Assembly (NCBI GenBank): GCA_018296165.2
Contig: JACKQL020000045.1
Span: forward strand, 310,001 to 374,000
Source of the DNA: Termitomyces sp. T153
Lineage: Eukaryota; Basidiomycota; Agaricomycetes; Agaricales; Lyophyllaceae
Direction: 5' to 3'
DNA: 64,000 bases
In this document: positions 34,918 to 45,675 of the stretch, piece after piece
How positions within the stretch are numbered: position 1 is the first letter of the stretch
How the letters are laid out: each line of letters begins with the position of its first letter
Program-made: the position numbers and the translations under genes
Notes under the pieces: generated by a model
What the model was told of the DNA's origin: nothing
Database searches by the model: none
What the model saw: the letters and a program-made list of their open reading frames with translations, nothing else

Positions 34918-35778
34918 TTAAATGGAACAATCGAAGTAATTCCCTGGTATGACATTGGGACATCCCTTCGTATCTTTACCTAAGTCAGCCTCTTGATATT
35001 GGTGCGGTAGGAATAATGCGAACCTGTTATAACTGGGCAGTCAGCCGCATCATTGCAGCACCGAATACATGCGCGCGGGCCCGCAGGCTCGACGAGCTCG
35101 ACATAGTGTTTGTATCTAGCACATCGTATCAACAACGCAAGAGCATGACCGAAGAAAGTCTAGGCTCACCCGATACATTTGCTGCCTACAGGATTCCCCT
35201 TTCCATTCGTTCCACCATCCGAGTCGTACTGCCCACCAGCATCATTGGCATTGAGACGATCCACAAGCCCAGGGCGGATGCACCCCGTCACTGTATAAAA
35301 AGTCCAACTAAGCTCATTGATCTGGGAAGAGAAACACTAACACTGCGCGTAACCCTTGCCGTTCTTCCCTTTCCCGGTCTTGTAAGCAACTTGGCGCCAG
35401 AACTGGTCAGGAAGGGGGCCTTGCTGGGATGATTTCCGCGCGGACGTAGAACAGTAGGTTTTCTCTCCACCAGGACGTTCGCTGTCTCCTATATTCGTGT
35501 GCGGATCGCTACACAAGGTCACAGCGTCAATGATCCCTGAGTTCATAGAAGAACATAGCAACTGACCGAGGCAGAATAAGACTGGACGAATGAATTGATG
35601 AGTACGGTATCGTAAGGATTCAAAGGACTCAGGAGCAGCAGTCGTACCAAAAGGAGTTGGCGCTATTGATGAGGACGATATTATCCGGCGCCTGCCTTGC
35701 TTCAATAGCGCTGGGTGCCAATCCATAAACACAGAAGAGAGAAGACAACGCGACAAAAGCGACAGAGAGGAACTGCAT
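34918..35778 (-). CDS. Secreted macrofage-activating-glycoprotein-like protein, copy 2
   Basis: Six exons (35648-35778, 35567-35581, 35342-35508, 35170-35290, 35024-35115, 34918-34979) give 195 aa. The signal peptide is MQFLSVAFVALSSLFCVYG. Conserved blocks are PDNIVLINSANSFC, IGDSERPGG, AQLTGCIRPG, HYVELVEPAGPRACIRCC and GCPNVIPGNYFDC. Exons 2-5 have exactly the lengths of copy 1 (15, 167, 121, 92 nt) and the same phases, so the pair arose by tandem duplication after this structure existed. Both copies look intact. The 15-nt exon encodes LILPR. Expected to be extracellular; the function of the family is not established. Confidence 0.8.
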
Positions 35779-35789
35779 TGCGGCTGGCG

Positions 35790-36387
35790 TCAGAGGTAGA
35801 AAGAGGAAAGGAGGAAACGACAATAATGCATTAGATTATTTATATGCCGGCTGACGTCCATTAGGAGGTTGTTGTCAGCTAGTGTGGGGCTGAGGCAGTC
35901 CGAGTAAATATGCGACCAATCTCGCCACCTTCGCATAAATCCTTCATGGGTTGCTGGTTTGATAACCAGCAACCTCAGAGATTCCATTGCGAAGCCCCCA
36001 CGAAGTCGTTTGTCATTACTTGCTTTGTTACTTCCAAATCGATCCAACATGGCTGCGACCCAGCCAGCGATAAGGTTCAAACAGTCTTCATCGAGACAAG
36101 AGTACGCGAAAATCAGTTGTTTTATTTTGGTCATGATCGGTTTGTATGCGCAGATGCAGTCACTAGCATTTGTCACGAAAGCAATTCAACGATCCTACAG
36201 AATGAATGGGGTCATGGCGTATCATCATCGCGGATGCTTTTTTCCAAATTCCTTCTAATGTTTCCTAAAAGCCCATAGGGCTATCTGTGTCGTTGACACG
36301 ATCAGGAATAATGCAGCTACAATACAGAGATAATAAATCAGCACATCAGGAGCAGAGCAGGGTTAAGAGGACATAGAAAACAACCTA
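35790..36387. other. Intergenic, ambiguous short frames on both strands
   Basis: A plus-strand frame from about 36049 (MAATQPAIRFKQSSSRQEYA, one hydrophobic segment) and a minus-strand frame over the same bases compete. Neither has homology I recognise or splice support. Confidence 0.35.
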
Positions 36388-37110
36388 CTAGCGATACTTC
36401 CGGTCATTATAAGGGCGGCGGTCCAGGCCAACGTTTTGAGGGGCAGGAGATGAGTGATAATCCGTATCCTTAAGGAACGGCACAGACACGGCTGTTAGCG
36501 GGTCGTAGAGAGTGGATGGGGAAATGGATGTGAAGGTTATTCCTGCGAATGAGGAGCATACGGTGAGCCTATATGAGAAGATTAGGGACAGAAAAACTCA
36601 CTGCCCAGAATCCTGGCAGTAATGTCTGGTCGCTGCGAATAACCATGCGAGGTGGCAGAGATCATACGTCATAGGCAAAGAAGAGACCTGATGGAAAGTT
36701 TTGCGTCAGAGGGGTGCATAGTGAGAGGTGCATATGCAATTACCGCTCAATATGTGATAGTGGGCAAAACTGATAAAAGATTTCGAGCAGTAGTACTAGA
36801 TCACTCAAGTCCTTGCCTCTCTTCAACGAGGTCGACAATTGTTGTCTATTCGTCTTGTCAGTTCTGAGGCTCAATCTTTGACACACGAATTAGAACTTCA
36901 TGAGAGATCATACAGACACATATATAAGCAACAAAATAGAGCAGAAGAGCAGAAGAGCTCACTCTGGAGAACTTGACAGTTATCTGAGCATTGATATCCG
37001 CTACAGTGGCGGCTGTGGTATGGTAATGGCAGCCCACACGCAACTGGTGGCAGTTTCATCGTCGATCAAGTGCTCGCCTTTCATTGATCGTGTTATTTTC
37101 GGAGTACGGT
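36388..37110 (-). CDS. Small intron-rich gene, unknown product
   Basis: The last exon is convincing: after a CAG acceptor the minus strand reads ITFTSISPSTLYDPL, AVSVPFLKDTDYHSS and ends RRPYNDRKYR at a stop (36388-36390). Upstream exons are likely but less sure: RPDITARILG near 36620, GLFFAYD near 36670 and AATVADINAQITVKFSR (donor GTGAGC) near 36960-37010. The start codon was not settled; ATG near 37085 is possible. No domain recognised. Confidence 0.4.
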
Positions 37111-37283
37111 GGCCGATGCCGGTGACTTAGTATACAAGGTTATCTTTCACTCTACATAAATTTGCATGCCTCAGATTATTTCAACGACGCATACACTACA
37201 GACGTGGTATTAGAATGGCAGAAATCAACCCGAGTTTCACGAATGATGACCAGGATATTATCTCTAGTGCTTCAAGAATTCCA

Positions 37284-38581
37284 TCATGACCTCAACTTAC
37301 CGAGGATAAAGTCAACAACCATCTTCTTAAACTCGTTGGGCTTTTCGGCATGGACTATTAAGGGCATTGTCTCAATTGAGATATGTCTTCCGCCATGTAA
37401 AAAACGCACCCCAATGTCCTGTGTCAAGTGTTTCGAACTGCATATTGGGGAAAAAAGCCTTGAACGCAGGAAGACTCGAATCATTGATATAACTGAAGAG
37501 TAATCAATCGCGGAGACTCAAAACAATCAGAAAACGTCGACTTACTCGCTCTTTGCTCCTTTCACGACGAGAGTTCGTCCTTGCCACTTATGAGGCCCAT
37601 CTAGTACATACGGGAACGAACCAATATCGACTATCGCATCTGAGAGAATGTTGACAGGGATTTTGAATTTGACGGTCTCGTTGGACTGTCGCTGAGGGAC
37701 GGTTAAGTTCGTGAGGAGAAATTGACGGACGCCCGAGTCCTGTAATATTCGCTACTTCAGCGATAATAGCAACATTAGAGGGGGGTAATCAACCTCTTCC
37801 TCCGCTTTCAAAGCAGAATCGGCCTCTTCTCGAGTTCTAATATTCGATGGGGGATCCGAAATACGCGCCATCGCATCTAGGTAACGCTTGAAGGAAGGAG
37901 ACAAAGATGATCGTATGGGCGCTATATCCGAGACGATGAGGTTGGCCAGGTTCGGAGGCGAGAGCGAGAGAGCTAAGGTCATAGCTACCTTGCCTCCCCT
38001 AGTCTAAGCCATTCAGAGTGATCAATACCTTGAAGAGAAGTGGAACATACATTGAATGTCCTAGTATTGACACGTCTTTCAGCTCATGCTTATCAATGAA
38101 GTGCCGTACATCTGTCGCCATCGCCTCATATGTCATGGGCGTTACATGTGTCGAAGAACCGTGATTTCGGAGGTCAAGTGCGTAAATTGGGCGGTCGAGG
38201 TCGCGTAGAAAAGCTTTGCATAACGACACGAAGTTCCGTTTTGATCCACTAACCCAGTCAGGATGCTGGCTCTTAGAGATTGCCCGTGGTCACATACAAT
38301 AAGCCATGTAAAATCACTACTGCACCAGAAGTCTTATTCCCATTCGATGGTGTGTATTCTTCATAAGAGAGATCTATTGGAATTGATCCAGTCGAGTAGT
38401 TTCGGCAGGTCAGGGGCAAACTTGAAGTATTTGTCAAGAGACGAAGTCCTGTCGTATTACTCAGAGAGAGATAGCTCTGAGCCCGGCTCAAAGAGAAAAC
38501 TGATCTACGCAAAGTTGAAGTTGAAGGTAAATCGAGTTTTTGACGCCGACATTGAAATGATCGTCGTAGTAGAAAGTTCAT
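37284..38581 (-). CDS. ABHD11/Imo32-type alpha/beta hydrolase, probably mitochondrial
   Basis: Six exons (38298-38581, 38051-38248, 37794-37998, 37546-37739, 37410-37492, 37284-37354) give 344 aa. A basic, Ser/Arg-rich N-terminus (about 85 residues) resembles a mitochondrial presequence. It is followed by VVILHGLFGSKRNF (oxyanion region), ALDLRNHGSS, the nucleophile elbow GHSMGGKVAM and LIVSDIAP. Next come FLLTNL, an Asp-containing VVKGAKSDYI and the catalytic His in TGHWVHAEKP. These motifs are those of the ABHD11/yeast Imo32 esterase family. The alternative of an intron after FILG cannot be excluded, but the reading frame ends naturally at 37284. All phases agree. Confidence 0.88.
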
Positions 38582-38641
38582 CCCCGCCCAGTGGCTATGC
38601 TAATTCTAAATTCTCTATGAACTCATCAACGGAACATATAA

Positions 38642-40892
38642 TCATCCTCTAGATGACTTGAAACTTCCCCAGGGGGTCAATGCTTCAGCACACTCCGCTA
38701 TCCGATTCTTCTGTCCTTTAAGATAAGTCTCGGTAAGATCGACCATCTTTGGCATCCCTTGATAATCGTCCAGAGCAATCGCAGGCGCCCAATCATCCCC
38801 CACCTTAACCCCGGCGTTGAAGCGGTAATACACCTTGTCCTCTTCATACAATCCCACCATCAACTCATGCGTCCTCTCGCAGTCCGTCACGATCCTCTTT
38901 GAAGCCTCGAGAAGAGATTTTAGGTAGCCAGGCACCTCAAAGGCATTGGAGGGCTGGGAATCGATAGTGATGAGAGGTTGCATACCCGTTCCGATACTTA
39001 AGAGACGCCTAGTGCGTCGCCCGAAGCCATAAACAGCGTTAACTTCTCCCATCAGTCTACAAAAAAATATGAGGGTAAGTTCACGTAAAGATATTAAAGC
39101 AGGGAACTCGCAAAATCGACGGGTTGTTGAACATCATTCCTCCATCCACGAACTCGACATTGTTGATCGTAATTGGCGGTAGATACAACGGTGCCGCAGA
39201 CGTCGCCCGCGCAGCTTGCCATATGGAACAACCAGCAAATGGATCAGGGAACTTGATGGAATATGTCCTGAAATGCTCAGCTCTCTCACTCAAGTCGTCC
39301 GTACGACCAGAGACAACAAATCTAGTAAGCCAGACAAATCAGCATTCGTAAGATGGATGCATAATTAGGCAATATGTACACTTTACAATTGTTCGTAGGG
39401 TTCGAATCCAGCATCGGGGCATTCTCGTCACCAGTCTTCTCTTCAATGAGCTTTTTCAGCACTTTCTCAAAGTTGTCCGCCTTATAGTAAGCTCCAGTAT
39501 TGGTAAAATTCCAAATTTTCTCGGCAGAGTCGGCGGAGAAGATGCTCGAAGCTAGGGATTCGAAGACATTGATGCATTCTGGTATCGTCATTTGAAGTCG
39601 CCCAAGCATAATTGCAATCAGTCTTTACTCATTCCGTCAGCCATCCGGGTCTTTTGGCACATCACGCGAAAAGACGTACCCTCCAGCGCTCGTACCACAT
39701 ATCATATCAAAATATATACAAGGCTTGACATTTGGGTCGTTCGGCGACACCTCCATCATGATCGCCTGTAGAATGTACAATGAAGAAATTCCTCGGACTC
39801 CCCCGCCATCTGTAATATCAACGTTTAAGCGACCTGGATGAACGCGTAAATGATGGTTCTAAACATACCGAAAGACAATAGCTTCAAAGGCGGCTCCTCA
39901 GTCACCGCAACCTGATCAGCACGGAGTGGCCCCGTAGGAAGCATCTCGCGCACGAGCGAGTACGCCGGCGACGCTTCCCCTGGTGTCGCAGCATCAAGAT
40001 ATTTATCAAGTGTTTTCATGAGCGAAGTAACTTTCTCAGAGACGAGTCTAGTCCAAGTTCTATCAACAAGTGACCTCAGCCGACGACGGGGTCTTGCATC
40101 TGATAAATGATTTAGACGATGTTGATATAAAGAGGCATTGATGTATAATATACCGACGACATCTCTCTCAGGTACACGGAGGATCAGACGTGCTTCCGAG
40201 GCATGATTCTCCCAGTCTGGGAAGCGGGCACAGACAAGGACACCCAACGCATTTCCAACCTTAGAAGTCGTCACTACTGATCAACGATCAAGCAATAATA
40301 TTCTAGAAAAGCCTACCTCAAGACTCGCGAAAATATCATGATGACCCAACAATACCGGGCCAGCCTGAATAACATCCTGCTTCTCGCCCAATTTGTTCTC
40401 ATGGGACATCCACATGAGCGCTAAGCCATCCTTGACCTTGATTTGTGTTGCCTCAGGCGATTGCAGCACGACGACGTCAAACCAGCTCCAGCCCGCCTCG
40501 GATCTCGGCACCCAGCCCTGATCATGCGATCTTGTTTCAAGCTGGATGCTTATGACGTTGTCAACGATATGTTTCTCGAGAGCCTGCGGAAGGATGAGAG
40601 GGTTAATGGTATGTTTCAATGGTGAACCCTACTTACTGGAGTGCAAAACCACATCTCCGACACAACTTGGTCGTTCTCGGCTTGGACATCACATCGCTTC
40701 GTCGCGATGACTATATATTAATCCTTTTCGATGATGAAGGACATGAGAGCGTGTAGGATCGCTGCTGCCAAAGGCTTGGTGGTGTTTCAATTCTTATATG
40801 GTTGGAAAAACGCCGGCCGCGATCAACCTGATCCAGAAGCACAGGAACCAAGGAACATCCTTACCAATACAACCATAGCTATTGATGAGCAT
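38642..40892 (-). CDS. Patatin-like phospholipase with N-terminal domain
   Basis: Eight exons (40865-40892, 40637-40710, 40317-40583, 39869-40259, 39680-39809, 39380-39622, 39085-39321, 38642-39056) give 594 aa. The N-terminal half (CDVQAENDQVVSEMWFC, HDQGWVPRSEAGWSWFDV, FPDWENHASEARLILRV) is the extension found on many basidiomycete patatins. The catalytic domain shows LLSFDGGGVRGISSLYILQ, the nucleophile motif GTSAGG and the partner Asp in FVDGGMMFNNP. Such enzymes hydrolyse acyl chains of phospho- or galactolipids. A 54-nt in-frame stretch in exon 4 (40.09-40.15 kb) may be a further intron. The first exon (MLINSYGCI) is the least certain part; the open frame continues upstream to about 41 kb. 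Confidence 0.82.
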
Positions 40893-41370
40893 AGATAGAT
40901 TGTAGATTAATAACCAGGTCTTTTCCGGGTAACTCGGTCTCAGGAAGCTTTGCAAAGTCGTACTATAAACGTCCCAAAGAGAAGTGATCTGTGGGAGAAA
41001 AGAACTAGTCGTTATTGATGTTTATAACCAATTGAAGTAGCCAAAGGACATTGTTGGTTTCGTGACGCCCGGACCTTCGTCCGTTTTTGTCCGAGATAGG
41101 TGGCCTCCTTGTATAACTTGACGATACCACCCATCATCGCCAGTGTTCCACAGGACCAGTCCTTTGTTCCTTGTATCTTGTATACATATAAGTCTTTAGC
41201 ATGTGTGCTATGTGGAACAGAAACATAAGACATTGAGGAGGGTATGTGGATAGACGGTAGGTGCGCGTAAGTCTTCAATAATAGCACTCGAGAGCAAGGA
41301 ATATACAATGAGGGAATGTGAATTCGTCTCTGCTCTAGACTCGAGAGACTCCGGGGACAATCAATAAATT
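40893..41370. other. Upstream region of the patatin gene, possible extra 5' coding
   Basis: An open minus-strand stretch in frame with the patatin first exon (ITSLWDVYSTTLQSFLRPSY) and another with MSYVSVPHSTHAKDLYVYK (about 41.0-41.25 kb) look weakly coding. They could be 5' exons, UTR or a relic; nothing decides it. Confidence 0.3.
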
Positions 41371-42670
41371 TCAGTCTATCAAGCGACCTTCGTGATCTCT
41401 CAGTTCTAGTCCTTTCCTCTTGAGCATTTCTATCCCCCTTATCAATATTCGACGATGTTTCCGAGTTAGATCTCTCACGTTTCCTGCATCAATGAGTTGA
41501 ATGCAGCTCAGCGACGAGGTGAGTTTCATCTCTTCGAGCCCGGAAAAAAGCAATCCATACATCTGCGAAGGAGCCTGGATAGCAGTATTCTGTAAACCAA
41601 GAGTGTGGACCTTCGGCGGGAGCTCAAGCTCGAAGTCGTCTATTCGAAACGGAATCAAGTCCCAATCGGATGCCGAAATGTCGAGACGAACGAGGTTAGG
41701 GCAAAAGACAACTAGCAAGGACATTATTGTTAAACAGTAGCGTGAAATATATATATTAAGCTGGACAACCTCCAACTTCACCCCGTTGACTTTGAGAAAG
41801 GGTTTCCACCCTGTTTGGACTTCGAGAACATCGACAACAAGATGGCGTAGAGATGGAAAGTGGCTGAACAATGGATGTTCATAAGCATGGAGAAATTCAA
41901 GGAATGGTAGCAGGGGAGGTAGCACTTCAAATTCATTAGCATGTAAGTGCTGGGGACAATGAAGGATCCTGATATGGATAGCTTTCTGGAGGAATGCGCG
42001 CCATACGTTAGGCGCAGGTGAAGGAACGCGGCAGTCCCAAACGACAGCTTGCAAAGTCGACCCACACGTGTTCGCAAGATTCCATAGAATGGGCGATAAA
42101 GAGCCTAGGGAACTGTGATGATTGCGAAAGAATACAATTGTAAGATTTGGAAGGCATTGAACAATTCCTGAGATAAGGGTGATGTTTTCGTCTCTGGCAT
42201 CCATATCTTGCACAGACAGGTTCTCCCGCAGCGCAATATCGAGCCGTTTGATCCACAAGCCCAAGATATTCGGCTTGACCACATTTGCACCTTCGGAATC
42301 ACAGGCTTTGAACAGCGCATCATGGAGAGAGCGGAGACACTTGCTTCTGCCGAGATAAAGATTCTCGTATAGATATGGAGAGGCCCAGGTATTCCATTGT
42401 TTGCAGACTCGGACCACATAACGTTTTGTCACCTATATATATATCCTTTTCTCAGTAATTATCAAGATATCAGAGGTCGCATACTAATGATTCCTTGAAG
42501 ATTTTCTTCCGTTGTCGCGCAGAAGAACAGGAAAAGTCAACTACAGAGTGCAAACCAAGCGGATTCCAATCGCCTGCAGAGCATGCCCTCGCGAGGATAT
42601 TCAACCAGATTTCTGTTGGAAGTGGTGGGAGGTTTACGCGCGGTCGTGGTGCCCTGTGCGTGGTATTCAT
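41371..42670 (-). CDS. F-box protein with leucine-rich-repeat-like region
   Basis: Two exons (42485-42670, 41371-42432) give 415 aa. The N-terminal F-box reads LPPLPTEIWLNILARAC followed by VCKQWNTWASPYLYENL, the typical basidiomycete F-box layout. The rest has degenerate leucine-rich repeats (LPNLTIVFFRNH, FPSLRHLVVDVL, CPNLVRLDISASDWDL, PPKVHTLGLQNTAI). F-box proteins recruit substrates to SCF ubiquitin ligases through Skp1; the substrate is unknown. The large lineage-specific F-box families of mushrooms make orthology hard to assign. The single intron is 52 nt and phase 0. Confidence 0.85.
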
Positions 42671-43163
42671 GGGTCTCCGTACGTGATAGATATCACCCGT
42701 AATGCCAGAGCAACAAAGCTACAGCAGCGGTCCAGACCATGCTAAGGGTTAAGGATCTCCGAAGGATGAGATTGACGTGTAAATAAATAAGAAAAAATCA
42801 AATCTAAATGTATGGTGCGTATCACAGCCACTTTATTTCCTTTGTTACTCAAACTTCCAAGTCAGCTTCAATGTTCATCTTGTTGTCCGTTCACTTTGAA
42901 GTGCTTTATCCATTCAACACCGTTTATATTGCCTCCTGCTATCAGCAAGGTGTTACCCAAGGCCATGAGGCTTTGATACAGATTATTTGATCAGGTCGGG
43001 TCTCAGGGTCCCAGTGCCTTTTGTGACAGCAAGCGCACCTGCAGCCACCCATAGAACTCATTGTAGCGTTTTGGCTCGCTATTCCCTCCTTATTTCTTAC
43101 TCTGACGACCTTTGAACGACCAACACATTCACGACCCATTTACGACAAGTCAAAACCCAGAAC
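42671..43163. other. Divergent intergenic region
   Basis: Upstream DNA of the F-box gene (-) and of the next gene (+). No element identified. Confidence 0.5.
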
Positions 43164-44793
43164 ATGCCTTGTTCGACAAAAAGGGGTGCACCGACACCAC
43201 TGCGATTCTATAAAAGAGAATGGGCAAGGTACAGACCAGTATGTGACTTTCAGAGTATCGTAGCCGTCGTAAGCTCATCTCTCGTCCTAAGCAGCATCTA
43301 CCTAAATCAGTTTCTCTTCCAATCTTCAAATTGCTCCCTACCGATCGACCGATATTTACTTGTAACCAATGTGGCTTTATCAACACACTCATACCATTAT
43401 GTTTGTGGTGTTGTTGGACCTCTGAGGCAGCTCAACGCGAATTTGAAAGATCTACTCCTCGCGCTCGCAGAGCAAGCATGCCCCCTAAGATTGTATGGAA
43501 ACTTGATTGTCAAGCCATGGTTACCGCTACATCTGAACTAGCAACATTCCGATCCATTTGCTCTCACAAAAGCAATCGTTGCTTGACTGAGAACCGGACT
43601 TCAAGCGACGCGTCCCAGGAAGGAGATTATGATTTTACCAGGTCATTATCGCAAACGAAGTCTCATGCTCTTACAGACAACCAGGCTGAACTTTGATTAG
43701 AATTTCAGAGCCAACTGATGCTGACTCTCACGTTGCTACCGCAACTTCTTGCGCCATCCTCACAAGTCATTCTTACACGTCAACTCTCAAACGCTGCTAT
43801 TCACAGGACTCAGACATACTCTCTGAGAAGCCCCGGCAACCCTCTTGGTTCAACGATAGACTTTTCAAGAGCATTTCTCATCCACACCACTCTTTCCAGC
43901 TCCGCCATTCTCATTCTACAGGCGTAGATCCCCACACACCTATGCATCTCATCAAGACTGTCTCTACTAAGTCTCTTAGATCGGCTCATGTAGTTATAGA
44001 CTTCAAAACCTTTTACCAAACTTATCCTAAGCCTAATATCAACAGCCCGCCTGTGAAGCAAGCTCCTCCCAGACCAAAGACACTTCGACGCAAAAAGCGT
44101 CTACCCTTCTATCGGTCATCCATTCCTCGTCCCGACTCAACCCCCGGCAGCACCTTTAGCAATGGTTCACTCACCGTTGTCTCTCAACCGCAAAGCATCT
44201 GTCTTTGGGATGATCATTTCCCTGATCTGAGACGTGAGCCAAAGCCGCGGAATCAGATTCATGCGAGCTCGCGCTCGCAACCAACTAATGTCACCCGACT
44301 TGGGTATCCAAGCCGCCCACTTTATACAGCTATTCGCCCCAATATGTCCCCTGTGAAAACCTCTAGTGGCACCCCACAACCTTCTGATACACGTTACAGT
44401 GTGCACACCTCGCGTCCTATATCTCTTCCGACGCCATCTCGAGCTGCTTCTCCTGGTATAATATCTATTCCATCGACATCAGCACTTCATGGTGGGGACG
44501 GAGCTGGTTTTGAACCCTTTGCCCATCAATCACGCCCATCATCTCGTCATAGCTGTGGAGCACTTCCATCCGCCTTTGGAATGATGTCTCAACGACGTAA
44601 CATCAATGGGTTTTCACTCAGCGGCGAGACGGAATTGAAGATGGTGTTGGCAGAATTAGGAGGTGAAGATAGTCATGATGCGTTCAGATTCAAGAATATG
44701 GGGAAGAGACGTGGTAGTTTCAACGTGATGAAGAAGATACGAGAGTTGAGGAAAGGTATCAAGGAATTTGTTCTGAGAAATCGTCATCATTGA
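43164..44793 (+). CDS. Unknown basidiomycete protein with CxxC...CLWCCW zinc-ribbon-like motif
   Basis: Three exons (43164-43238, 43292-43641, 43701-44793) give 505 aa. After a short basic N-terminus comes FTCNQCGFINTLIPLCLWCCW (CxxC, 12-residue gap, CxxC), a likely zinc-binding ribbon, then ARRASMPPKIVW. The middle is Ser/Pro-rich and disordered with basic runs (PKTLRRKKRLPFYR). The C-terminus is more ordered (ELKMVLAELGGED, then KKIRELRKGIKEFVL). No established family is recognised. A regulatory or nucleic-acid-associated role would fit but is only an inference. The first intron uses a consensus GTATGT donor and all phases agree. Confidence 0.72.
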
Positions 44794-45675
44794 TTATTGT
44801 GTAAACGGGTTGCGATTGTACTCTCAGGGATACCATATGTACACCTGTTATGATCAGTTCGTGTGCTCTTCATGTCAGCCTTGTGGACCCGTATCCTTGT
44901 GTGTATAGTGATTTACACTTGTCAAGTTTCAAGTACTTGCTGTTTGTTCTCAGTGTAAAATCTGGAGAATTTGGAGAGCTGGCATAAATGGCGATAAGGG
45001 CGTGTTACAGCAATTTGCATAATGATAGGCCCCATCAAGTTTCCCTTGTTCAATTTTTTGGCCTATAATCCAGCTTCTGCTTTGCTTTCTGGGAAACAAT
45101 CATTCATTCTCAGCATTGAGTTGACAAAATACAAAGACCTAACCAAACATAGTGAGGTTGGGTCTGGATCTCAGCATTGAGTTAGAATACTGAGTTAGAA
45201 TACTGAGGACCTGACCGAACGAAGCGAAGTTGGGTCTGGGACTGAGCAAGAACTACAGGGCCCGTGCCTTCGGTACCGGACCGTAGCTCGTTCATGAATA
45301 TTAATTGTAGTAAAGATCAGCCAAACAACTAAACAGCAGAAACTCAAAGGGGCCTATCGTTATGCAAATTGCCTACAAGAATAGTCACTCAATGTAGATC
45401 CGGGTACAACGTTAACCCGTCCTTCTGCTTCAAGGTCTAGCACAGTGGATTAGAGCTCGTTCGCAATCTGTCAATCGGGGGCGCACGTATGTGGAAAAGA
45501 TCGATCAAGATGTGACAACTTCCAGCTGGGCCTCGGTCGCGATTTGCATCGCCCGTGCTCATATATCATTGGATTCGATCCTATTCAAGCCCAATATCGA
45601 TATCTCCCTTTCAAAGCTTAGCGGACCTCCGCTACTCGCCTGCTATCACAACCCACCATCTATACTGCTAGCACT
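44794..45675. other. Intergenic with dispersed hairpin repeat
   Basis: Apart from the repeat at 45.12-45.29 kb, no feature is seen. The 200 bp before 45676 resemble the upstream DNA of the decayed paralogue at 48.6-48.8 kb. Confidence 0.5.
45121..45292 (+). repeat. Second copy of the dispersed hairpin repeat
   Basis: Shares AAATACAAAGACCTAACCAAA, GTGAGGTTGGGTCTGG and GAGCAAGAACTACAGG-CCCGTGCC...GTAGCTC with 0.90-1.17 kb. It has about two tandem units and a hairpin with a partly decayed inner stem. It retains CpGs (ACCGAACGAAGCGAAG) where the first copy has TG or CA. Confidence 0.8.
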
